Shown here in pieces: positions 22,901-37,900 of a stretch of 64,000 nucleotides of DNA. Position numbers and translations under genes: made by a program. Origin of the DNA: Rhabdornis inornatus (taxonomy: Eukaryota; Chordata; Aves; Passeriformes; Rhabdornithidae); assembly GCA_013397075.1 (NCBI GenBank), contig VWZS01007618.1, positions 10,901 through 74,900 on the forward strand. Reading direction: 5' to 3'. The notes under the pieces are model-generated. The model was not told where the DNA came from and made no database searches. It saw only the letters and a program-made list of their open reading frames with translations. Within the stretch, counting starts at the first letter, position 1. Each line of letters starts with the position of its first letter.

Positions 22901-25900
22901 TGGGGCACTGGGCACCACGGTGGGCTCCCCCTCCTTGTGCTGGGTGTCCCCAACCCCTCCCAGAGCACGGACACCCTTCTGGTGTCTGCAATCCAGGCCC
23001 TATTCCCACATCCCACTCTGCCCAACTCAGGGACAGGCAGATCTGCAGGATGTTCTGGAGGAGGCCCCTGTGTCCTCCCTCACCTCTGGTCTGGGTTGGG
23101 TTTGCCTTTTTTCCTCATGTTGTTGGCTGTGGTCTCGCTGAAGTGCAGCCGCCCCACGGTGACCTTGGTGACCTGCTCCGGGGGCAGGTTCACCCTGGAA
23201 GGAAAGGAATACGAAGGAATGAGTGAGGATGGTGCCTGTCTGGGAATGGTGCCTATCTTTTCCACTCTTCTCCTATCTCTTCCTTCCTTAGGTGGGAAGT
23301 ACACAGTTTTCCTGCACCTGGAGGCCTTGAACCCAACAACACTCTTCCTTCATTCCCAGCTGGACACTGGTCCAATCTTGGGACCTGCAACATATTCTTC
23401 ATGCCCTGAGGAACCAGCTGGAGCCACAACCTGGCGAGGACAGCTTTTTTGGGAATGGCCACCTCCTGGCCTGCTTCACCATGGCATGAACTGGGCACAG
23501 AGCAGGGTTGGGAATGCAGGGAGAGGAAAACAGGAGAAAATTGGAGAGTGTGACACCCACACAGCGGAGTGGGAGACCTCCAACTCCATCATCTCCCCAC
23601 CTTCTCCTGCTGTTGCTTATTCCCGGGACACACAGGATGTTCACTCCCATGGACATACTCACGTGACGGGGTTGAAGGGCCGTTTGCTGCGGTCTGACTG
23701 CGACTGCTCGATGTTGATGGACTGGTTCAAGGCCTCGAGCTGCACAGAAGGATTTGGGAATGTGGCACAGAGCACAGAGACCTTCCCCATCCCACCTCCT
23801 CCTTCCCAGCTCTCTGCCCACCCTTCCATGCCTGGGTAGATCCAACTCTGAACACCCAGTCTGAGTGTGGGCATTGTCCAAGTGTTAAAAAAGTTGAGGG
23901 TAGAAGGATCTTCCCAGCCTTTATCCCTCTGGAGTCAGAGGTGAGTGGGAAGCAATCCTGAAGACAGCCAGACTGAGCCCATCTTAGGACTTGTATTTCA
24001 ATGGCCTCAGGGGATGTTTAGATTGGATATTAGGGAAAATTCCTTCATGGAAAGGGTGGTGAGACATTGAAACAGGCTGCCCAGGGCAGTGTTGAATTAT
24101 TGTTGAATGCAGAGTCATCATTCCTAGAGGGATTTAAAAGCTGTGTGGATGTGGCTCTTGGGGACATGGATTAGTGGTGGGGGAAAAGCTGGACTCCATG
24201 ATCCTAGAGTGCTTTTCCAACCTAACCAATTCCACTGTTGTGTGATTCCACACATTCCTCTACTACATGAAGAGCTGGTGTTACCTGTTCCCAGCCACCC
24301 TCTTTTCCCAGCTGGATTCACCACGGTCCCTCAGCTCCGTTACCTTCACTCCATGCAGCTTCAGGTAGAAGCATTCCAAGGGTTTCAGGCCCTCAGGGGT
24401 CTTCACATACTTGGGATCACCGAGCATTCCGATGTACACAGTGACCTGGAAGTGGTTCTTCTTCTGGCACACGAAGGCGTCGTCTCCCACGGAGAAGTTG
24501 AAGCCCTTGTCGGCATCCACGCGGTACGTGAGCATTGGGCTGGGAAGAGGGAGCACGTGAGACCAGGAATTCCCCACAGAAACTGTGGATATCCCATCCC
24601 TTGGAAGTGTTTCGTGCCAGGCTGGAGGGGCTTGGAGCAATCTGGGCTAGTGGAAGGTGTCCCTGCTGCTGGATCAGCATGGGATGATCCATAAAGTCCC
24701 TTCTGACCCACATCATCCTACAGCTCTTCCCATTCAACTGGGAATGAGTATGGAGATCCCAAGCCTGTCCAAAGCCTGAAGCACCCCTTTAACGTGGCTC
24801 ACTGGGAGAAGCAGCTCAGACTGACCCACACCTTGTGGCATTCCCAGTGTCACCTCTCACCAGGCTGCACCCCTGTATCCCAAATTCTTTCTGAAATCAC
24901 AACCACCTGCTCCGGCTGCTGCGGAAAAACTTCCAGCTTCCAGAGGACAGGTCTGGAGGAGGAGGGGTCCCGGCTGCTCCATGAACACACACCAGCTGGA
25001 AAGGTTTAATCTACATCTCCTTAATGGGCTGGTTTCCATGGGAATCAGGGAAATATGTGGCCTTTGCAGCGAGTCCGTTTTGCTCACCATCCATAAAGCC
25101 CAGTCCTGGGCTGGTGGGCCCTCGGAAGGGGGGGAAGGAGCTGCCTCTCATCCCACAGAACACCCAAATCCCATTGCTTTTAATTAAGGAACAAAGTAAA
25201 AGGGGAGCTCAGCCCAGCCTTGGATCTCAGGCTTAAAAATTATGGAGTACTTTTCCCCCAAAACCAAACCACTTCTGACTTCCACCTCCAGAAAGACTGG
25301 GAGGGGAGGGGAACAGACTGACAGTATGGAATGTGGCAGAACTCAGGAGACTCTGGGAAGCAGGAGATAGGGATTCTTCACTGGTATCCCTCCTTTTTTT
25401 TTTTCTGGAATAAAACCATTCTCCCCCTGCAATCACCTGAGGAGTTAATGTGGATGAGAGCTGGGGGTGATTCCAGGTTGCCATGAGTAATTCTGGGATG
25501 GCCACGAGGAACTACTCGCTCCTTACGCCCCAGGGAGTTGGGAATGCTGTGCCCTGCTCCAGACACAAACCAGGCGGTGGGAGCAGAGCACTACCTTAGC
25601 CCAGAGGCACGAGAGGAATTCCTCAACCTCCTCCCAGTCTCAGCCCTGGATTCTCCATGTGGATATCCAGGACTGGGACTTGCTGCTGAAGCTGATCCCT
25701 CATCCCAAGGGGATCCAAGCAAAGTCATCCTCGGCTGTTTTTATGGCTCTCAAGCGTTCACCATTCTTCCCACTGTTTTTTTTAACTGGCAAAGCCAAGG
25801 AGAGGGAAGGTCTGTCTGAACTTCCAAGCCATGGATGCCTTCCAAATGGGAAAACTGATGGTTGCTAAAAGTGTGCTGACAGAGGGGAGACAGGCAGGCT

Positions 25901-28900
25901 CCCCTTCCTCTGCCTTCTGGAAATTCCGGGTCTTTAGCAATCCCCTTTCAGAGGTTCCTTATCACTGATTTTCCCATTTTCCCAATGGGTATCTCTGCAT
26001 TGGGATTTATCAGAGGGAAGAAGTTGTTTTCCATGCTGGCTTTTCCAGGGAGAGTGCAGGGTCCAAAGGGCAGTGTCAGGAATAAAAGATCTGGGGTCAA
26101 ATGGATTATTTGATCCTGAACATCCCCACTGACAGGGGTGGATTAAGGCAGGAGAGAAGGGCAGGATCAAAGGAGGTTTTTCCCAATCCCAGCGAGAGTG
26201 AGGGGTTACAAACTCCCCACTGGGAATTCTATTGGGATTTGGCCAAGAGCAGGAGAGCAGAGGGATGCTCATGTTCCCCCATTCCTTCCTTCCAGGTTTT
26301 CCCATATCTAAACCATTCCTAAAACATAATATTGGGAGACCCCTAATCCGAAGACATTCCCTAATTCCATGCATTCCCTGATTTCTTTTGCTTCCAGGAC
26401 ACAAACTCCAGATGGGCAGCAGGACACTGTCATCTCTCCCACACAATTCCACCAGTGTGTCCATACCATGTATTCCCTTCAGCTTCCCAGGATACATCCA
26501 TGATCCATCACCAGCACCCTGTATCACATATCCCAAAACACATCCAGCAGGTCTGGACCACACCCTACTGGTCTCCATTCCCTTGGGGAGATCCAGGATG
26601 TGCAGCACAGCCAAGTTTGGAGCTGTTTCTCCAGACACTTCTCCCAGCCAAGGGGTGCAACCCCAAAAGCCCAGATTAGCCCCCAGAGAGCACCGGTTTG
26701 CTGGATGGGAAAAGCACCTTCCCAGTTTCCCAGTTCCAAGGCTCTGGCCTCAGCATGGAGGTGTTTCCATGAAAGGCTGCACTATTCCCAGCTGCCTTCC
26801 CTCAAGCTGGGAGAAGGAGGAGGGAGCTGGAATTTATCAGAGCCCACTGTCAGGGAGATGAATGGCTCCTTCTCCCAGGAGTAAATTAGGGAATTGCCCG
26901 GTTCCAGGCCTCTTTGGCTCCGCTGCTGGAAACCAGCTCATCCCTGGAAAAGTTCACTGAGTCTAAAACCACAAAATCAGAGCAAAAGGCCAAAAACATT
27001 CTATGCTATCCATAAAATTAATCCAAGGATTTCTGTCTCCTTCAACAACACAGATTCCTTGGCAAAACCCGAGACACAGGAACCTAATCCCTATCCCATC
27101 CCCTTATGGAACATCATTTTTTGTGTGCAAAGGGAGGAAAACATGGAATAGCATTAATTGTATTTTTTGCCCTGCAATCGCTCCCAAGAACTGGTAAGAA
27201 CCTGGACAGCTTCCCATGCTCTCCCTCCTTCGCCTCCTTTCTGGACTCTTTTCTTAGGATCAAGAGTAGGAAAAATCAGATAATTCAGATGATTCACATT
27301 CCTGAGGCTGTGAAAAGGTTTTGGGCACCTGGATCACAGGGAACTCAAACAGCACATCGAGAATGGGGACAGCTTCCAGCAGAAACCAGACTGGGAATGG
27401 CAGCAGAAACCAGACTAGGAATAATTATGGATCTGGATGTGGATGCTGCTTGTTTGCTGTGGACATCCAAAAGCAGAAAGGAAGGAGACAATTCCCACCT
27501 GCCAAATTTGAATTAACTGACCTAAAAAATGCCATCATAGAAGCAAGGAAATATGGAAATATTTTCTGTGTTTCTCATAGATTATCCCAGGAAAGTACTG
27601 CACCAGCAGAATGAAGGGCTATTCCTTTTAAAAAGAGATGTAGGTCCAGCTTGCACAGGAGCAGGAAGAGTCCCCTGAGGTAATATGGAGCTAAAAATTA
27701 ATTAATCAACCTTTAACCCTTAATTCCACTCAAATCCAGCACCACAACAAACCCCACGTGGCTTCCTCAAATCTCCATGGAGTCACCTCAATGGAATTTA
27801 TTCCTTACACAACAGCATGACGACCTCAATGCCCCAGGAGTGGGTTTGCTCTGGCTTTTACCCTAAATCCTGAAAGCAGGAATTAGGGAAGTGATCCCAA
27901 GATCCAAAGAGCAAGGCTGGTGTTGTAGGTGTTCTCCAGCAACTCCTCCACGTCCAGCAGAAAATATAATGGAGTTTGTCTCTGCCAATCCACCTGGGGA
28001 CACCAGGGTGCATGGAAAACCTCTGGAAGTGGGATAGAAAGGCCTGGAAATGGCCTGGGACAAGCTGTGATGTGTTTGGGATGGAAAATCATTTTGCCAG
28101 AGCAGGAAGCAGTGAGAAGGAAAAGGGAGGCTAGAAAACCAAAGGATAAAAGGTGACATGTCCAGACAGAAGTCACAGGAGGTGGGAGTGGAATTCCTGC
28201 ACATGGAAGAGGGATTTGGGGGCAGGATCCAGGGGAGATGCTCAGCTTTCCCCATCCCACCATCCAGAGGGAGCAAACTGGTGGAGAGCAGGGAAAGGTG
28301 CAGGATGGCTTTGGAGCTGCTGATACTCTTTGATGGAAATGGCTTGGTACACCAGAAGGAATTGTCTTCCCAAATTATCCCTCTCCTGCTGTGGGGGTGG
28401 GAAAACAGCCACAGAGTCCAAAAGAGGTGACCAGCTCCAACAGAGAATTCCCTGCCCTGGCACCACCAAAAAAGGTGGGATAAAGACTGGATGAGCAGAT
28501 CTGTGTGGGAAAGCTGGGACTCTGCCCCCCCCACCCTTGGAGCCCTTGGCTCCCATTCCCAGGCAAAGTGTGATCACAGTCCTGGGTTATCCACAGGCAC
28601 TGGAGCATTCCCTGCTGTGTCCCCCACAGGACCCCAGCTGGCAGTGTGGAAAGAGGAGGGAGGGAATGGAGAGGGAACAGAGGGTCCCTGGGAGGTTCCT
28701 GGGAGCCATCCCAGGAGCTTGCCAGCTCTTTGTCACCTCGCAGGAATGCAGGGAGGATCCAGAGTGGTTTCCTCCTGAGCACTCCTCCTTCCCAGTGTGC
28801 TGTCTCCATCTTCCCACTTCTCTCTTCCCTGTCCTGGTCATCCCAGCCTTCCTCTCTGGCCTGTCCACCACTTCCTAGATTTCCTAAATCCCTTCCCTCT

Positions 28901-31900
28901 CTTCCCTTCCTCTGCCCCCGCAACCACTCCCATTCCTCCTCCTCCTCCAGCTCCTTTCCATGCTGCTCAAGTCCACTACAAGTGGCTATGGATGACCTCC
29001 AGCCACCCACACTAGGAATTCCAAATGCTAAATTTAAAATCCAGGATTCTGGTAAATCTAGGGAGGGGGAAAAGGCACTGCTGGTCCCAACTTCCCACAG
29101 GACAAGGCCAGATTTGCCATGGTGAGCAAGGTCTGAGTGGCTGTGGAATTGTCACCAAAGCTGCTGAAATGCTTTCTGCTATTCCTTAATCATCCATAGA
29201 AAGTGTGGAGGAGTAATGTTCCCAGTAGGAAAAGGACAGTGGGGAGCATTACCTCCACCACAAAGCCCAGCCCAGGGAGATCTTTATGCCATATTTCAAG
29301 TGGGAGGCTCCCAACCCCAGCGGCTTGCCACTTGCACGAGGAATGTGAATCCCACTTTTTCCAGCGGTGAAGGAATTACTCACAGCTCCTTGTAGTTGGC
29401 ATCATACAGAGTTGCCCACTTGTTCTGCTGGTGTGGCTGCCACTTGATGGACTGGAAGTTGGGATCCAGGTAGGAACCATTCAGGCTGTCATTATCCTGA
29501 ATCAGGCCTGCAGAGAATGTTAAAATGGATTAAATCCTGATTTTACTCACTGGGCTGAGTATCCAGAGGGGTGGGAGCCCAAGGAAGTGACTGGAACTGC
29601 CAGGGCAGCACCAGATCGAGGCCAGGGGTGAATCCCACAGGTTGGCAACCATCTTCCCTCCTCCCTGGTGTGGTGGGAATGGGGTTGGAATTCAGGAATA
29701 GCGGGGGTACCTGGTGAGAGTGCACCTGGCTGGTGCCAGGGAGGCGTCTGGACACGATCGGGATTGAGGGGCATGGATCCCATTCCTGGCTCCTGCTTGA
29801 TCAGCCCATTGAGCATCTGGGCATTGAGGGTGTTGGGGGGGGACTCGGAGTGTTTCCTCTTCTTGGCAGGATGCACCGGGAGGCTGTGGATACCGCAGGG
29901 AACAGTCAGGGGGTGACAATCCCACAACCAGGACAAGCTGGATCTCACATGGAAAACAACATTCCCACAGCGCTGTCCTACACTGCTGAGTCTGGGTCAC
30001 TCGTGCTGAGCCACATCTTTAATTCCACACAGTCCTGGAATGGTTTGGGTTGGNATGTGACACATATTTTCGGGAGTCATAGTCCGGAGGAGGTGAGGAT
30101 CTGGAAAGGGAGAAAGAGCCAAAGTTAGGAGTGTCCTGATCCCAGGTCCAGCACCGACTCAGTTATCTTGGATTCTCAGCTGGATGAGGCTTGGAACAAC
30201 CCGGGCAGGTGTTGGAATTAAGGTCCTTTTCCAACCATTCCAAAATTCTATCCTTCCGTGGGACAATGAGGGAGAAGAGTCAATGGAATTACCTGAACAC
30301 CCCCAGCACTTCCAGGGAGGATTTCTGAGGGGGCACTTTAAACATTTTAACTGAAACTGGGAGGAGACTTTGATCCCTGAATTTAAATAAATAAAAAGGG
30401 ACATTCAAATGCGATTCCACCTTTCTCCTCCTCTATTTGGAATGGGATACTAAAGCCATTCCATAATTGGAGTGGATTTGACTACACCAGCACCAACAGA
30501 AATGTTTGCGGTGTGGAGGGATATGCAAATCCATGTCCCTTCCTGCCCTGCTCCTCATCACCTCAGCATTCCAGATCCAGTCCCTTCCNAGATTTCCCCT
30601 AGTTTGTTCCCAGCATTGAACCCCACACTTCAGGCATCCACAAACCATTCCCTCAGCCCTGCCATTCCCAGCCTTACTCTGCTCCGTGCTGCTGGAGGAG
30701 CTGGTGCAGCATCTGGGATTGCTGGGCATGGTGGAGCTCGGCGGGCGCCATTCCCGGCCCAACGCCGTACGGAGGCATCAGGGGCTCGGCTTTCAGGAAC
30801 ATTTCCCGCTGCAGGCCGGGAAAGTGGGAATTGTGCTGTGACTGGAGGGGGTGNGGCAGGTGTTGGAATTAAGGTCCTTTTCCAACCATTCCAAAATTCT
30901 ATCCTTCCGTGGGACAATGAGGGAGAAGAGTCAATGGAATTACCTGAACACCCCCAGCACTTCCAGGGAGGATTTCTGAGGGGGCACTTTAAACATTTTA
31001 ACTGAAACTGGGAGGAGACTTTGATCCCTGAATTTAAATAAATAAAAAGGGACATTCAAATGCGATTCCACCTTTCTCCTCCTCTATTTGGAATGGGATA
31101 CTAAAGCCATTCCATAATTGGAGTGGATTTGACTACACCAGCACCAACAGAAATGTTTGCGGTGTGGAGGGATATGCAAATCCATGTCCCTTCCTGCCCT
31201 GCTCCTCATCACCTCAGCATTCCAGATCCAGTCCCTTCCATGGGCAGAGACACCTTCCACTACCCCAGGTTGCTCCAAGCCCTGCCCAACCCAGCTTTGA
31301 ACACTTCCAGGGATGGGGCAGCCACAGCTTCTCTGGGAAATCCATCCCAGGGCCTCAGCACCCTCACAGGGAAGAATTCCTTCCCAATGTCCCTCTGGCA
31401 GTGGGAAGCCATCCCCCCTTATCCAAAGTCCCTCTCCAGCCTCCAGCCTCCTTTTTCTTCAAAACAAAGCCCATCTGTTTTTCCAGCCTTTCCCTGATAT
31501 TTGCATCAACCTGTGCCTTCAGGTGTCCCCACAGGACACTGCAATCCCAGCAGGAATGAGGGACTGACTCCCGGGATGTGAGGAAACCACAGCAGAGGAA
31601 GAAACAGTGACTTTGTTTTAAGCACAAGAGAAAGCTTCTTCATTCTCCAATGTGGAAAATTGGCGGGAAAATGCATCCAGGGACTGGCAACCAAGGCAGG
31701 CACAGCCTCTGGGAACATGAAGAGGGCCAGCAGGGAAGGATCTGCTGGATCTTTCCAGGCTGAGCTGGATGGACTTTGGCCTCAGAACACCCAGGCAGGG
31801 GCTGAGTAACAAGGCCAAAGCACTTGACCAGGAATGGGAAAACTCCTCCCGTCAGAAGGTCTGGAAAACTGGAATGTGTTTGTGCTGGGTCCTCCTGCCG

Positions 31901-34900
31901 AAGGCAGCCAGAGCAGGGCTGCTTCCACCCATCCTGCTCCCTTCCAAGGTCTTCTGCTTCCTGCTGGGACCTCTCAGTGCCTTTTCCATGCACATGGAAC
32001 TGATTCCTCCTTCCAGGCTCAATCCCAGCTCCTTTGGGAGCTGCCTCAGGGACAGCCCAGCCCAGGATAGATAGGCAAGTGATGTGCTTCCCCAAGGCAT
32101 TCCCAAATCCAGGAAAAATCATGTCTAGAAATGCCATCCCAGCTTTGTGGGTGCCCTCCTGAGCCTCCTCTCCTTCCCAACTGAGCCCCGAGCACTCCAA
32201 AGCCGCTTTCCCCATGGTGAACAACCCGGCCTCTTTGTTATATTTAAGGAAGGGCCAGGAGGAATTCCAGGGATTTTTTTTAGCAAGATAAACAGAACTC
32301 TTGACCTCTTCCATTAAAAAAAAAAAAAAAAAAGGAAAAAAAAAAAGGCAGGCACTGCTGCCGGTGGGGACTGGGCTGGAGCCTGGGGAAGAGGGTGCTC
32401 CTGCCGAGGGGGAAGGGAGACCAGCACAACCTTCCCTCCTTCCTTCCCAAGGAGTTTTTCCATGGAAGAACAGTGAAGGTCACCAGAGGGACCAAACAAC
32501 CCTTGGTAGCTTTCCTGGGGGAAGGCAGGAGTACCTTGCAGCAACCCTGGAGGGGGTCCCAGCTCCCTATGCCATTCCAGTGGGAGCAGAAAATCCTTGG
32601 GATCATCTGGAGGGGAGGGAAAGGCTGGGAAGGAACTTACTGGAGAATGGCGGGTTCATGGCTGGTTCCCAGAGGCAGGTTCCATGTCAGGGACGCGCTC
32701 CCGCTCCGTGTTCCCGAGGCAGAGGGCAGGACGAGCGGGATGCCGGGCTCCACATCCCACCCCACCACAATCTCCCTGCACCCACAACTCCCACCACGCA
32801 TTCAGTGCCCGTGGATTCTCATTCCCACCACGGATTCAGCGTCCGTGGGTTCCCAGCTCTCCTTCTGTGCCGGTCCCTCTCCCCTTTCCCAAAGCCGGGA
32901 GCGGAACAATGGGTGAAAGCCGAGGGATATTTACTAACTGATAATCTCCCCACGTACCGCAGCCGCCTGTTTTCTCCCGGCTGATAAAGACTGCACAGCC
33001 AACCACTTCCACGGAATAAAGAGGGGGTGGATGCTGGATTTGGGGTTTGGATTAGGTTTTTTTTTGCCCCCCCTTTCTCCCTTTTTGAAGCACTTACCGT
33101 TCACCTGCTGAGGGGAGTAGGCTTCTGATCCGGAATCCGGGGGAGAGTCTGGCAAAGTGCTGCGGAGCAATGGGAAAAGACAAGGGAAAGGCATTTTAAT
33201 CCACTTTCCAGCACAACCAAGAGGTCCAGGTGGGTGCAAGCGCCCTCCAGGATCCGGCAGGGAATCCCAGGTGCACCTGCAGCAGATCCTGGACACCCTG
33301 AGTGTGTCCAGCTGGGATTGCCATCACTGTCACTGTTTCCACTGGAGCTTGGGAATAGGGACATTTTGTTGAGCTGACAGTGAGAATTCCAGGGAAAAGA
33401 AGCCGAGAAGAAATTTATCTGCTTTCCAGGGAAAGCTGTGCTTCCCATGGAAATGTCGGTGCTCAAGTGGAATGCACAGAGCTCTCTCCCCATCCCAGGA
33501 AGCTGTTTCAGGCCAGGTTGGAAAAGGCTTGGAGCAACTTGGGATAGTGGAAGGTGTCCCTGCCCATGGCAGGCACTGGGACTGGATGGGCTTTACAGTC
33601 CCTTCCCATCCAAACAATTCCATGATTCTATGAAATGGGAGGCTCTGGGGGACCTGGGAAGCCCATGGGATGGATTTTATCTGAGCAGCACCATAGCTCC
33701 TGCTGTATCCCCCTGGATACACTCCAACATCACCAGGAGCAGGATTTGGCCATGACTGTGAAACACAATTTAAAAAAAAACAAAAAACAGTGGGAGCTCC
33801 CAGCTGCCTTTTCCAGCACATCCATTGCTAAGGATGGCAGGACGGGGTCCTTGTGTGGTGGCACAGCAGGATAGGCAGGGAGACCATGACACATTCCCAT
33901 TTTCTACAGGAATTCTTTTCCATTCACCCATCCTACACCATCAGATTTATGGATGTGAAATAATCCCAGACAAATCCCAGTGCTCCTTGGATGAAAGCCA
34001 GCCAAAAAGCAAATGAATCAGGGAGGAAAAGCACAGGACACACTGCTCCAACTCTGCTCCTGAAAGCACCCACAATTCCAGCTGGGAACCAGGATACAGG
34101 ATTTTCCTGGAGCAGAGAAGCCCAAGGACCATTAATTGGATTCTCCACGAGAAGTTGCACACAGCAGGGGCTGGAAGGGAATGAGGTAGGGTGATTCCCA
34201 AAAAACCCTTGCCATACTTCCTTCATCCTCCACCTTGGAGCACCTTTCCATCATTCCCTTGCTATGCCTGGCTCGAGCATCTATTCCCAGCCTTACTTCC
34301 AGGCTCCTTGCCATGCAGGATCTGAGTTCATACTGTATTTCCTATGGATTTATCAGGATTTATGTACCAGCAAGCCAAGTTTTGGCCAGTAACAAAAGGG
34401 AACAGCACAATTCAAGGAATCCAGGAGGCTGGAAAAGGTGAACACTGCAGAATTCCTAAAGGGAGGCAGCATGGATGTGCCCAGTCCAAAGGAACGGTTT
34501 GGTATCCACCACATTGCCCCTGAGCACACGATGGGATGCTTGGGCCAGGAAGTGGATTCCATTATCCTTGTGTGTCCTTTCTGGGATATTCCATGATTCT
34601 CCACTGGAAAAAGCCTGGCACAAGGGAGAAAAATCATTCTGGAATGCTGAGGGAAAGCTGCCATCAAAGCTGATCCAGTTCAGCTACATCCAAACGAGGT
34701 CTCCACCTCTGACAACAAGGTGTGATCCTTACTCAAGACATCCTGCAGAATTCCAGATGCATTCAGAAGAAAAGGCATCACTTCACGCTTTTGATTCCCG
34801 CTAAGCTCCAGGTATCCTTCTGGGATCACTGCAAGGGAAAACCCCCTGGTCTGGGAATAAAAGAAAGGCAGATTTTCTCTTTTAGCTTTCTGGGATGTCT

Positions 34901-37900
34901 TTCCAAGTTCATCCAAAGGGTGAAAGACATTGGCTGAGTGTTCCCAGTTTTGGGAATCCCCACGTTGTGCTTGCTGGCAACACTAGAGGGCACAAGGCAG
35001 AGGGAGAAGAGCCAGTCCTGGAGCCATCCTGGCCTCACTGTCCTTGCATCCATAATCCCACGGGAGAAGGCTGTTCAGGGCAAACACCACCTATAGATCC
35101 AGCACAGCACCTTGGGATGTTAGTATTCTCCTCCTTCCATCCCAGAGAGCAGGAACCACATCTTTTCTCCTCTTGGGAATAACTCTCCAGTTGGGTTCAT
35201 CAGCAATCCTAAAACCTGCCTTTCCTCTTCCTCAGAGCTTGTTGAAAAGGACACATCCAGCTCAGATCCATCTTTTCCTTCTCTGGAGCGGAGCATGTAC
35301 AACATCAGGCCATGAGAAGAACGTCTCCCTGCCCAGTGCAGTGAACTGGGATACTCTGGGGTAGTCATGGCAACATCCCAGAGAGTGAATTCCATCCCAG
35401 AGACAGCATTTTGTCTCATTCCAGCTTATTTTGTGTCTCTTTTTCCTTAAAAACTGCTCCTACGTTCTCCCATCTGTAGATGTCCAGCAGAGGTATCCAG
35501 TACTCTATGATGGCATAGGGGATGTTCCCAAAAAACCTTCTGGGAAGCTTCAGGAGCTCCACTTGTTCCAAAACCAAGGACTTACCACAGAGTGACGCTG
35601 CCACTGTCACTGCTCTGTGGGACCCTCCAGGCGCCACCAGCCTGGAGGAACCTCCATCCCAGCACCCACCCTTATCCCACCATCCCATTCCCACTTACCC
35701 AGGTGCATAGGAGGCCTTGGGCTCTGATTTGATTGGAGGGACCACGTTGTTCAGGCAGTGGCCGCCCAGGAAGCCCTTGGGCACCACCATGCCATTGTTG
35801 TTGTTGCAGTTGAGGTGAGCTCCATAGGGATTGGCCAGGAGAGGACCATGACGGATGGGGAGCTGGCTGCTGGCAGGAGGGAGGTGGAGGGGAGTGCTGG
35901 GAGAGGGATTGCTCACGCTGCTGATGGAGCTGGCAGGAGGTGCAGGGATGCTGGCGGAGCTGGAGGGCTGGGGGTGTGTGTAGCTGGTGGGAGCTGGGAT
36001 CTCAGGGAAGCAGCTGAGGGAGAAAACAGGACAATGTCAGAGGAACAGGTGAGTGGGACTGATGGAAGAGTCCAAAATCCACACAGGAAGTTTTAGTGCC
36101 CAGGACATAGGATCTGCTCACTGTGCTGCTCCAGCTTTACAGACCGGCTATGCCAAAGATCCCACTCCCACCCTGCTCCCAGATTCCCTTGGTGCTCTCC
36201 AGGTCTACTCCATCCTGCTTCCCGAAGTTGGGGTTCACAGGGAGATCCTGCCCTTCTCCACACTCATGGAGTCCTGGGGATTTAGTCTGAGCTCCCAGTG
36301 CTCAGATTAAGGACAAGTGTTTGTGGTGCCCTTGGAGCGATAAAGAGAGGGAACAAAAAAGACTGGGAAAACTTGAAGGTAAGAAGCCAGGAAGAGACAG
36401 GAGAAAGGGCTGGGAATGATAAAGGAGCAAAGAGCAAACCAGGAAGACTCTGGAGGGGCAGAAATTATTCCTAAATAATTCCTCAAATTTCAGCGCTGGA
36501 AAGTGCTCAATAGGTTTCCAGAGAAGCTGTGGCTGCCTCATCCCTGAAAGTGTTCCAGGACAGGCTGGACAGGGCTTTGAGCAACCTGGGATAGTGGAAG
36601 GTGTCCTGCCCATGGCAGGGGTGGAACTGGATGAGCTTTAATGTTCCATCACATCCAAACCTTTCCCGGATTCTGTGATCTCTCTACGGAAAATCACAAG
36701 GAACGCTGTTCCTGCTGTGGAGCAAGGGAAGCACTTACATCTCTGGAGAGTCTTCCTTGCTGATGTACTCTTCCAGGATGCTGGTGTCGATGTTGGATGG
36801 TTCCAGAGCTCCATTAATGTCGTGGCCTGCAGGGGAGAGGAGGTGGAAGCATGAGCAGGGAGAAGGACAGGAAAGGACCTCGGAAACACCACCAGACCCT
36901 TGTGCAGTCAAGGAGCTGATCTGAGAATCATGGAATCATAGGATGGGCTGGAAGGGACCTTAAAGATCATCTCATTCCAGCCCCCTGCCATGGGCAGTGA
37001 TGACTCACTAGATCAGCAGATCCCTGGGCATTGCCAGCTGTCCATACCCACTGCATCCTGCTGTAAAGCCTCATCCCAGGAGTGAGGGCACATGGGACAA
37101 GCCAGGGCGGGGACACAGACACAAACATGGTGGGGACCAGATCCTTTGGGATCCCTTCCAACTCAGGACGTTTTATGATTCCCTTTGGACACAATGGAGT
37201 TTCTCCACAACTCTGGGTCAGCTCCCAACCTTCCTCCCTGCCCTCTGCTCCACGGGCAGGCAGTGGATTTCCCTGTCCTTTTTCTGGAGGGCTCCTCCTC
37301 CCTTCCCTGCCCTGTTCCAGGGAAGCTGGGCAGGGTTTTGTTGACAGAAAATCCTTCCTTTATCTGTCTCTCCCAAGTGGGAGTCCGGAGGCCGCCAGGG
37401 CCGGAGCCAGCCCACGGTGCCAAAGGCATTGCCAAGAAAGTGGAAGAGAAGATCCAACTCCCCCCGCTCTGATAAGGAAATCAGTGAAAGCCCATCCTGA
37501 AAGACCCCACGTGAAAGCCCAGGAGAAGCCCCTGACCCCCTGGATCCCCCAGTTCCCGGGAAAGGTCACCCACTGATCCGCAAAGGCCGGCCCGGGGGGC
37601 TCCAGCCCACCCCGGCCAATTGCAGCTCTCCCTCTGCAAATCCCTTTCATACCAAGACAGGCAAATCGGCAGAAATAAATCCAGCTAGGAATTCTGCCAA
37701 GAGGACAGGGTGTGTGTGGATACAGGGATCTCTGCCTTAGAAACCTTGGCTGGAGGGGGGGAGAATCCCGGGTAACTGTTTGTTTTTGGGACATCTCTGT
37801 GGTCTCCCAGGGACCTGGGGGACAGGGTGAGGATGTTCTTCCACGTGAATATGGGATCCATCTGGAGCAGGGACACACAGTGCTGCTTCCAGGTGAGCAC

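Larger units (their letters stand above)
29384..36826 (-). other. MYRF: MYRF N-terminal activation region (exons 2-7)
   Basis: Exon 2 encodes HDINGALEPSNIDTSILEEY. Exon 3 is a Pro/Ser-rich stretch with LNCNNNNGM and a sumoylation-type IKSEP. Exon 4 has LPDSPPDSGSEAYSPQQVN. Exon 5 is split by gaps. Exon 6 carries the nuclear localisation signal AKKRKHSESPP and a second IKQEP site. Compared with the human protein, exon 6 lacks the proline-rich insert after IKQEPG, so the region is shorter. Confidence 0.92.

Noticed and set aside
22829..23839. 336-codon plus-strand ORF
   Set aside because: It runs antisense over two MYRF DNA-binding exons whose reading is clear; a shadow frame.
32640..32700. 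Extra MYRF exon ending at CATTCTCCA|GTAAGTT
   Set aside because: A good donor word but no conserved peptide upstream. The expected exon 5 sequence was found at 30055-30100 and 30678-30853 instead.
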